The notes beneath the pieces were generated by a model. It ran no database searches. It worked only from the letters and a program-made list of their open reading frames with translations, and was not told the origin of the DNA. From assembly GCA_947074265.1 (NCBI GenBank), contig CAMTPD010000089.1:1-6440 (forward strand): a stretch of 6,440 nt of DNA, given 5' to 3'. The translations under genes were made by a program, and so were the position numbers. The DNA comes from an uncultured Porphyromonadaceae bacterium. GTDB taxonomy: Bacteria > Bacteroidota > Bacteroidia > Bacteroidales > CAMTPD01. Positions 1 through 4,743 of the stretch are shown piece after piece (position 1 is the stretch's first letter; every line of letters begins with the position of its first letter).

Positions 1-82
1 CAGCAAGATGATCTTCCTTTCTAATCAAAAGTAAAAGCAAGCACCACAGCCGTGCCAAACTTTTTTTGATTTAAACATAAAT

Positions 83-130
83 AATCCCGCCTGCAAGCAT
101 CGACAAATATGCTTACAGGCGGGATTTTTT
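83..130. terminator. Long hairpin terminator, probably bidirectional
   Basis: Bases 83-93 pair with 116-126 (11 bp, G+C-rich core CCCGCCTG). After one C/A mismatch, 95-100 pair with 109-114 around an 8-base loop. On the plus strand the stem runs straight into TTTTTT then ATTA, a classic intrinsic terminator tail. On the minus strand the downstream bases are also T-rich (TTATTTATG) but less uniform. The nearest minus-strand stop codon, of the DEVD helicase, lies about 145 bases upstream. The better plus-strand tail suggests that a plus-strand gene ends at or just left of the window edge and that this hairpin ends both converging transcripts. That is inference, because the left-hand gene is not visible. 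Confidence 0.85.
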
Positions 131-157
131 ATTACGATATATAAACCTTGTCCGCAC

Positions 158-234
158 GGGCACAAAGATTGTACCCCATGGGCGCAAAGATGAAACCCCA
201 CGGGGACAAAGATGGGAGCCCCGGGGCACAAAGC
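158..234. repeat. 22-bp imperfect tandem repeat, 3.5 copies
   Basis: Three full units (158-179, 180-201, 202-223) and a half unit (224-234) follow each other without a gap. Their consensus is GGGnRCAAAGAT, then a variable 3-5 base patch, then CCCC and two bases. The CAAAGAT block is identical in all three full units. Every unit junction is palindromic or nearly so (CCCCATGGG, CCCCACGGGG, CCCCGGGG), so a transcript could pair each CCCC run with a neighbouring GGG run. The array lies 39 bases downstream of the helicase stop codon, between that gene and the terminator. An open frame crosses it on the minus strand, but that frame only reflects the repeat. Function is unknown. Confidence 0.85.
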
Positions 235-272
235 TTAATCTATATGAAAACTACCACTATTCTACACGGTGA

Positions 273-1499
273 TTAGCGTCGTTGGTAACGCTTCTTCTTG
301 TTATTTCCTCCCTTTGCGGCCGGCTTGGGTTTGTTTTGTTTCTCTACCACATCAATAAGCGCCTTTTGCAGTGTTAGCGTAACGAACGGATGATTTCCTA
401 CCACAGGCACATTGCGCTTCATAAGTTTCTGAACTTCGGTAAACATACCATATTCCTGAGGTTCGGCAATCGTAAGTGCGATTCCGCAAGCCCCTGCCCT
501 GCCCGTGCGCCCGATACGGTGAATGTAGGTCTCCGACATTTGCGGCAAACCATAGTTAAACACGTGGCTGAGTCCGTCGACATGAATGCCACGCGCCGCG
601 ATATCGGTAGCCACCAATAGCTTGGTTTCCCCCGTTTTGAAGCGGCCCAATATGTATTCACGTGCGGCCTGACTGCGGTCGCTATGAAATGCTTCGGCCG
701 GAAACCCTGCATCGGTAAGATGCGAAGCCAGTATATCGGCTACTTTGCGCGAACGGGTAAAAACCATTCCGGACGAGAAGCCCGACTTGCGTACCAAGTG
801 AATCAGCAAATTGTCCATCATATCCCTTTCGGCAAAATACAAAGACTGGTCGATGTTTTCGAGCGTAGAAGCCACCGGAGCCGCGGCAATGTAAACGGGA
901 TCTTTCAGTATTGCGTCGGCAAGTGCTTTGATCTCTGCCGGCATGGTTGCCGAAAAGAAAAGCGAACGACACGCTTCCGGCTTTTGCTTTGCAAGCAAGG
1001 CAATCGCCTCTTGAAAGCCTAGATCGAGCATTTGATCCACTTCATCGAGCACAAAATACGTAAGATCGGCAAACGAGATGTGCCCTTGTTCCCAAAGGTC
1101 GATCAGGCGACCGGGCGTAGCCACAATGATATCCGGATTCTTCCCAAGCGCCTCGATCTGTGTTTCGTACGGTACTCCGCCATAGATCACCGTCATTTGC
1201 AAATCACTTCCCGCATTCCACTGCTGCATACTTTCGTACGTTTGCAAAGCCAACTCGCGTGTCGGCGCAAGGATTAGCGCTTTCAACAAGCCGCGCGAAG
1301 CCGAACCCTCGAGATTGTGCAAGATAGGAAGTGCGAAGGCCGCCGTTTTGCCGGTACCCGTTTGTGCGCTGGCCAGCACATCGTGATTGCCTAGAATCAC
1401 GGGAATCGCTTCGGACTGAATCGCTGTTGGCGTGTCAAAGCCTTGCGTAGAAAGTATGGATTGAATGCGTTGATTGAGTTTGAGATCTGCAAATGTCAT
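273..1499 (-). CDS. DEAD-box RNA helicase, DEVD variant
   Basis: This 408-residue protein is a cytoplasmic superfamily 2 RNA helicase, expected to unwind or remodel RNA duplexes using ATP. The motifs appear in order: Q motif GFDTPTAIQ (20-28), motif I AQTGTGKT (45-52), Ia PTREL (79-83), Ib ATPGR (127-131), motif II DEVD (152-155), motif III SAT (183-185), motif V ATDIAARGIHVD (297-308) and motif VI HRIGRTGR (327-334). The tail from about residue 386 is rich in Lys and Arg (ending KKKRYQRR), as in RNA-binding tails. Motif II has Val in place of Ala. Motif V has His306 where ARGxD normally has Asp, and Gly317 where NYDxP has Asp; the bases confirm each change. The protein is shorter than the RhlE-type protein at 3126-4595 and has no long tail. 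The ATG start fits the MTF-x-x-LKL N-terminus shared with that paralogue. A promoter element lies 35 bases upstream of the ATG. RNA target unknown. Confidence 0.97.
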   Translation of the reverse strand: MTFADLKLNQRIQSILSTQGFDTPTAIQSEAIPVILGNHDVLASAQTGTGKTAAFALPILHNLEGSASRGLLKALILAPTRELALQTYESMQQWNAGSDLQMTVIYGGVPYETQIEALGKNPDIIVATPGRLIDLWEQGHISFADLTYFVLDEVDQMLDLGFQEAIALLAKQKPEACRSLFFSATMPAEIKALADAILKDPVYIAAAPVASTLENIDQSLYFAERDMMDNLLIHLVRKSGFSSGMVFTRSRKVADILASHLTDAGFPAEAFHSDRSQAAREYILGRFKTGETKLLVATDIAARGIHVDGLSHVFNYGLPQMSETYIHRIGRTGRAGACGIALTIAEPQEYGMFTEVQKLMKRNVPVVGNHPFVTLTLQKALIDVVEKQNKPKPAAKGGNNKKKRYQRR

Positions 1500-1533
1500 G
1501 TATATTGTATTTTAGCTAAGCGCAATTAAAATA

Positions 1534-1541
1534 CAAAGGTA
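1534..1541 (-). promoter_or_regulatory. Bacteroidetes-type -7 promoter element of the DEVD helicase
   Basis: Read on the minus strand this is TACCTTTG, a full match to the TAnnTTTG -7 element of primary-sigma promoters in Bacteroidetes. It lies 34 bases before the helicase ATG, giving a leader of roughly 25-30 bases. The -33 element is weak: the best TTG-containing match, at about 1565-1568, is spaced a little too far. This suggests that the helicase can be transcribed independently of the lipoprotein gene 70 bases upstream. Confidence 0.6.
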
Positions 1542-1554
1542 TAAAGAATGTATG

Positions 1555-1565
1555 GCAGATTCTGC
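1555..1565. promoter_or_regulatory. Operator-like dyad at the helicase promoter
   Basis: GCAGA-T-TCTGC is a perfect 5-bp dyad around a single central base, located where the -33 region of the helicase promoter should be and just after the lipoprotein stop codon. With a 1-base centre it cannot fold as a normal RNA hairpin, so if it matters it would be as a site read in DNA. The right half overlaps a 9-bp direct repeat, TCTGCAATT, at 1561-1569 and 1590-1598. An 11-base dyad can occur by chance; the position is the main reason to record it. Confidence 0.3.
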
Positions 1566-1569
1566 AATT

Positions 1570-2844
1570 TCACAATCTGTAAGATTTTATCTGCAATTCT
1601 AACGGTAGGTGATTGTCTATCTCGAGACCGTTTAGTTTGTTTTGGTAATACGCTTTCACATCGTTCCACCTGTAGTATGGAGCCAAGTCGGACTGCAACG
1701 GAAAGTTGGTCTCTTTCCCATTTACCACCATCTTTACAAGCACATCCCGGGCATTGTTTTTATAAACAACCCACTTGATATCGGCTCCCATCGGTACCCA
1801 TGCCGCGTAATTCCAAGGAGTATCCGGTGAAGTCGCTTGCGTGTTTTGGGCAGAAGCAACCTCCATCAATACAAGCAACGGAGCAAATACCTCTTCACTC
1901 GCAAAACGGAATACGCCCGAAAGTGTATCGCTCTCGAGAGCGCCGTCTACCGTTGCGATAAAGTCGCAGAGCAGCGGATAGGAGATTTCCGAATTGATAC
2001 CGTCGGCTTTCGAGTCGGGACCATAGATCTTGTATTTCAAGTCATTGCTGCGCGCATCGAAAAGCTCGAAAAGATCTTGCTCTTTTAATTTGGGCAATGC
2101 AACCAACGTACCCGACTGTTCGCTTATTTTATATACATCATACAATCCCGAACAAAAGGAGTATCCGTTTGGCATCGACTGCAAATAATCATCTTTAAAT
2201 AATTGCTTCAACAACGGATGCGGATCAAAGTTGTAGGTTGGTTTCATCGAAGTCAGCACGTTGTTTTGATAATCGATAAACCGATCGCTCAACTTATAAA
2301 AACCCAACAAAGGATCTATATCTCCTTGTGCCACGATGTGCATACGCGAAGCAACCGGTGTATCGAGCAACGCACTTGCAAAAGCAATCATACTCTGCAT
2401 GGCCCGAAGATCGTTCGACGCAATCAGACAAATGGATTTGTCGAATGCACCCGGATAGTCGGCCTGCATCTCTTGAGCCAAATCTCGTTGCCAATCGGTT
2501 TCGATGGCCGAAGCGCTTCCTTTGCGTCCTTGCATAAACACGAGATTGGCGCTTAAGGCATTCTTCAGAGCTTCGCCCTTCGATGTGAGTGCGCTTTGCG
2601 AGTATGCATTGTAAAGTACGTCGAGAAGGTAATCGATCTGCTCGGTATTGGCGGTATAACAGTAGCTGTTTCGGACTAAGTGATTTACATAAACCAGGTT
2701 ATAACCCTCTGGAGGTGTAATTCCACTCTCTGCTTCTACAGGAAAGATCTTGTTGAAACTTTGGGATATGAATGTAGAGCGGCTGCATGCAAATAGCATG
2801 ATCGGCAGCAATCCCATTACAATATATAGCTTCGAACTCTTCAT
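1570..2844 (-). CDS. MINPP/histidine acid phosphatase-like lipoprotein, catalytic motifs lost
   Basis: This 424-residue protein has a lipoprotein signal: basic MKSSK, a hydrophobic stretch, then LFAC with the lipid-accepting Cys20. It should be anchored outside the cytoplasm. A GTG nine bases earlier is in frame, but the ATG gives the cleaner signal peptide. The body resembles Bacteroidales multiple inositol polyphosphate phosphatase-like proteins: YNLVYVNHLVR (48-58) at the place of the usual VNHLGRHG block, ALTSKGE (85-91), SNDLRAMQSM (143-152) carrying the pocket Arg147, FRFASEEVFAPL (312-323) at the usual RFAHAE block, and a C-terminal VPMGADIKWVVY...DVLVKMVVNG...PYYRW series. The catalytic RHG reads R58-N59-S60 and HAE reads S316-E317-E318, so both catalytic histidines appear absent. 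The frame is intact and of normal length, so it is not a decayed gene. I assign the family from remembered motifs, not from a search. I see no TAnnTTTG match in the 150 bases upstream. It may bind a phosphorylated ligand without cleaving it; that is inference. Confidence 0.65.
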   Translation of the reverse strand: MKSSKLYIVMGLLPIMLFACSRSTFISQSFNKIFPVEAESGITPPEGYNLVYVNHLVRNSYCYTANTEQIDYLLDVLYNAYSQSALTSKGEALKNALSANLVFMQGRKGSASAIETDWQRDLAQEMQADYPGAFDKSICLIASNDLRAMQSMIAFASALLDTPVASRMHIVAQGDIDPLLGFYKLSDRFIDYQNNVLTSMKPTYNFDPHPLLKQLFKDDYLQSMPNGYSFCSGLYDVYKISEQSGTLVALPKLKEQDLFELFDARSNDLKYKIYGPDSKADGINSEISYPLLCDFIATVDGALESDTLSGVFRFASEEVFAPLLVLMEVASAQNTQATSPDTPWNYAAWVPMGADIKWVVYKNNARDVLVKMVVNGKETNFPLQSDLAPYYRWNDVKAYYQNKLNGLEIDNHLPLELQIKSYRL

Positions 2845-3000
2845 AATCAACACGGCGCTTTACTTGTGTATTGTTTCAAACACGACGACACGCTTAATTG
2901 TTGATAATGACTCAAATGGGAATCGATAAAGAATAGTACATTTCACATTTGCTATGTTTATTGCTCTTATCGTTTGTTTACGGAGGTGATTTATTATATA

Positions 3001-3052
3001 AAAATAAAAAAAGCGCCCCATGCTGTCGTTGTGTCGACAACATGAGGCGCTT
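3001..3052 (-). terminator. Intrinsic terminator of the rhlE-type helicase gene
   Basis: Bases 3011-3028 and 3035-3052 form an 18-bp stem with only two G-T wobbles and a 6-base loop. On the minus strand it is followed at once by TTTTTATTTT (3010-3001). The stem starts about 73 bases after the helicase stop codon. There is no T-run on the other side, so it acts in the minus direction only. It separates the helicase from the downstream lipoprotein gene. Confidence 0.93.
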
Positions 3053-3125
3053 GCATATTCCCTGATCTACAGACAAAGGAATGATTTATCGTAAATGAAG
3101 ACGATGCGTTGGTTTACTTACGCGA

Positions 3126-4595
3126 CTATCTGCGCTCGCGCTGAGGACCTCGTTGTGCAGGTTTGCCCGAAGCAGAACCCGAACGGCGATCCGACTTGCC
3201 CCATCTGTTTTCGGGACGACGGTTTTCCGACTTAGACGCAGAGCCAGATCTTCTATCATCGCGCTTTTGTTGCGGCTTGCCGCTTGCGCTTTGCGACTTA
3301 CCACCCTGACCTTGCGACTTGCCGCCTTGATTCGATTGTGGTTTGCCGTCTTTCTTGCCTCGTTTCCAAGGTTGTTCTTTTTTGCGGCTGGCACTCTGCG
3401 TTCCTTCAGCTTTGGTCATTGTTTTTGGCAATTGCATTGCTTTGAATGCATCCATAATGATTTTCGAAGCCGCATTGTGCGAATCGTTTATGTTGATCTT
3501 CGCTCCGGTAAGTTTCTTAATCTGATGCAAGTATTCAACCTCCTCGGTATCGCAAAACGAAATGGCCATACCTTCGCGACCGGCTCTACCCGTGCGACCG
3601 ATACGATGCACATACGTTTCGGCAATGTTTGGTATATCGTAATTGATTACGTGCGATAAGTGATCTACGTCAATACCGCGAGCTGCGATATCAGTTGCAA
3701 TAAGCACTTTCGATTCTTTGCTTTTGAAGTTGGACAAAGCACGTTGACGCGCCGTTTGCGACTTGTCGCCATGGATTGCATCGGCCTTGATTCCTTCTTT
3801 GTTTAGCATTTTCGAAATACGGTCGGCACCGTGTTTGGTACGCGAAAAGATAAGAACCGATTCGATGTCGTGCTGTTGAAGTACTTCGATAAGCAGGTTG
3901 CGTTTGTCTGCTTTCTCTACAAAGTATACGTGTTGCTCAATCTTGTCTACGGTCGACGATACGGGAGTTACCTCGATTTTGCGTGGGAACTTCAAGATCT
4001 TTGAAGCCAAACCTACGATCTCCGACGGCATGGTTGCCGAGAAGAACAACGATTGTCTTTTTTCGGGAAGTAGTGGCAAAATGCGACGAATGTCGTGGAT
4101 AAAGCCCATGTCGAGCATACGATCCGCCTCATCCAATACAAAGAACGAAAGATCTTTCAAGGAAAGGTGTCCTTGATTGTTGAGGTCGAGCAAACGACCC
4201 GGCGTAGCAATCACCACATCAACTCCGCGACGAAGCGCGTCGATCTGCGGCTTTGCCGAAACGCCACCAAAGATCACGGTGTGCGTAATCAGTGTGTGTG
4301 TTGCATAGGCATCGAAACATTCGCCGATCTGAATCGCCAGTTCTCGCGTTGGTGTAAGGATCAATGCCTTCACGCCGTGCTTACGCGTACGGCCCACCTG
4401 CTTTTCGAGCAATTGGATAATCGGTATCGAGAATGCTGCAGTCTTGCCTGTACCCGTCTGGGCACAACCAAAAAGATCTTCACCTTCTAAGATAATAGGG
4501 ATAGCTTCTGCCTGAATAGGCGTAGGATTTATATAACCTTGCTCGGACACGGCTTTAAGAAGCGCTTCCGAAAGTTTTAAATTTTCAAATGTCAT
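3126..4595 (-). CDS. rhlE: ATP-dependent RNA helicase, RhlE type
   Basis: This 489-residue DEAD-box helicase has all canonical motifs: Q motif GYINPTPIQ (20-28), motif I AQTGTGKT (45-52), Ia PTREL (82-86), Ib ATPGR (130-134), DEAD (155-158), SAT (187-189), motif V ATDIAARGIDVD (300-311) and motif VI HRIGRTGR (330-337). MLDMGFIHDIRR (160-171) and the general layout match RhlE, which works in ribosome assembly and RNA turnover. Residues from about 395 to the end form a low-complexity basic tail with repeated phrases (GGKSQ, SASGKPQ, RRSGSAS twice), probably disordered and RNA-binding. The frame stays open for 64 codons upstream of the chosen start, but that stretch overlaps the sulfotransferase end and contains the promoter. 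The ATG at 4595 gives MTFENLKL, matching the paralogue and RhlE N-termini. A strong terminator follows the gene. Confidence 0.96.
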   Translation of the reverse strand: MTFENLKLSEALLKAVSEQGYINPTPIQAEAIPIILEGEDLFGCAQTGTGKTAAFSIPIIQLLEKQVGRTRKHGVKALILTPTRELAIQIGECFDAYATHTLITHTVIFGGVSAKPQIDALRRGVDVVIATPGRLLDLNNQGHLSLKDLSFFVLDEADRMLDMGFIHDIRRILPLLPEKRQSLFFSATMPSEIVGLASKILKFPRKIEVTPVSSTVDKIEQHVYFVEKADKRNLLIEVLQQHDIESVLIFSRTKHGADRISKMLNKEGIKADAIHGDKSQTARQRALSNFKSKESKVLIATDIAARGIDVDHLSHVINYDIPNIAETYVHRIGRTGRAGREGMAISFCDTEEVEYLHQIKKLTGAKININDSHNAASKIIMDAFKAMQLPKTMTKAEGTQSASRKKEQPWKRGKKDGKPQSNQGGKSQGQGGKSQSASGKPQQKRDDRRSGSASKSENRRPENRWGKSDRRSGSASGKPAQRGPQRERR

Positions 4596-4608
4596 GTAAT
4601 GTATCTGT

Positions 4609-4621
4609 AGCCGTCTCGGCT
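4609..4621 (-). promoter_or_regulatory. Small hairpin in the rhlE leader
   Basis: On the minus strand AGCCG-AGA-CGGCT forms a 5-bp stem with a 3-base loop, 13 bases before the rhlE ATG and after the predicted transcription start. Its 3' half shares GCT (4609-4611) with the left arm of the 13-bp inverted repeat, so the local hairpin and the long-range pairing exclude each other. It is short, so its stability alone is modest. Confidence 0.4.
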
Positions 4622-4643
4622 TGTATTCGTTTTTTTGAGCTTG

Positions 4644-4651
4644 CAAAGATA
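4644..4651 (-). promoter_or_regulatory. Bacteroidetes-type -7 promoter element of rhlE
   Basis: Read on the minus strand this is TATCTTTG, a full match to TAnnTTTG. It lies 48 bases before the rhlE ATG, so the leader should be about 40 bases. No TTTG or TTG stands at the usual -33 distance, so only half of the promoter is well supported. The element sits between the arms of the inverted repeat at 4599-4723. Confidence 0.6.
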
Positions 4652-4743
4652 GTATATATTTTGCATATCTGCTCGTTGTATCATTAATTAACCTACAAGT
4701 AAACAGTGCAGCTACAGATACATGATGCTTGTGAAGCGGCTTA

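Larger units (their letters stand above)
4599..4723. repeat. 13-bp perfect inverted repeat framing the rhlE promoter
   Basis: ATGTATCTGTAGC at 4599-4611 is the exact reverse complement of GCTACAGATACAT at 4711-4723; the spacer is 99 bases. The left arm ends three bases before the rhlE start codon and the right arm lies 20 bases past the sulfotransferase stop. The -7 promoter element sits inside the spacer. Inverted repeats around promoters are a known mark of invertible promoter segments in Bacteroidales. Alternatively, in a read-through transcript the arms could pair and cover the rhlE translation start. The repeat is seen directly; both roles are inference. Confidence 0.6.

Noticed and set aside
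1..24. Possible end of a plus-strand gene at the left edge (frame 1 ends with TAA at 22-24; frame 2 ends with TAA at 32-34)
   Set aside because: Only 7-10 codons are visible and two frames are possible, so no gene can be claimed, although the plus-strand terminator at 83-130 fits one.
36..67. GCAC/GTGC hairpin followed by a T run
   Set aside because: The stem is only 4 bp with a 7-base loop and is much weaker than the hairpin at 83-126.
25..231. Minus-strand open frame of 68 codons rich in Cys, Gly and Pro
   Set aside because: It runs through the 22-bp tandem repeat and the terminator hairpin; its repeated LCP-G-type phrases simply translate the repeat.
158..234. ATCTTTG blocks of the repeat (minus strand) as tandem -7 promoter elements
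   Set aside because: They lack the leading T of TAnnTTTG, and the 22-base period does not give the usual -33 to -7 distance. No gene follows in that direction.
2845..2853. GTG start nine bases upstream of the lipoprotein ATG
   Set aside because: The ATG at 2844 gives a standard lipoprotein signal peptide, and GTG-TTG-ATT adds hydrophobic residues before the basic region.
3086..3394. 102-codon minus-strand frame overlapping the helicase tail
   Set aside because: It is an alternate frame of the low-complexity, repetitive helicase tail and has no start context or family resemblance.
3153..3659. 168-codon plus-strand frame opposite the helicase
   Set aside because: It is antisense to a well-supported coding region, and its Arg/Leu-rich sequence follows from the complementary codons.
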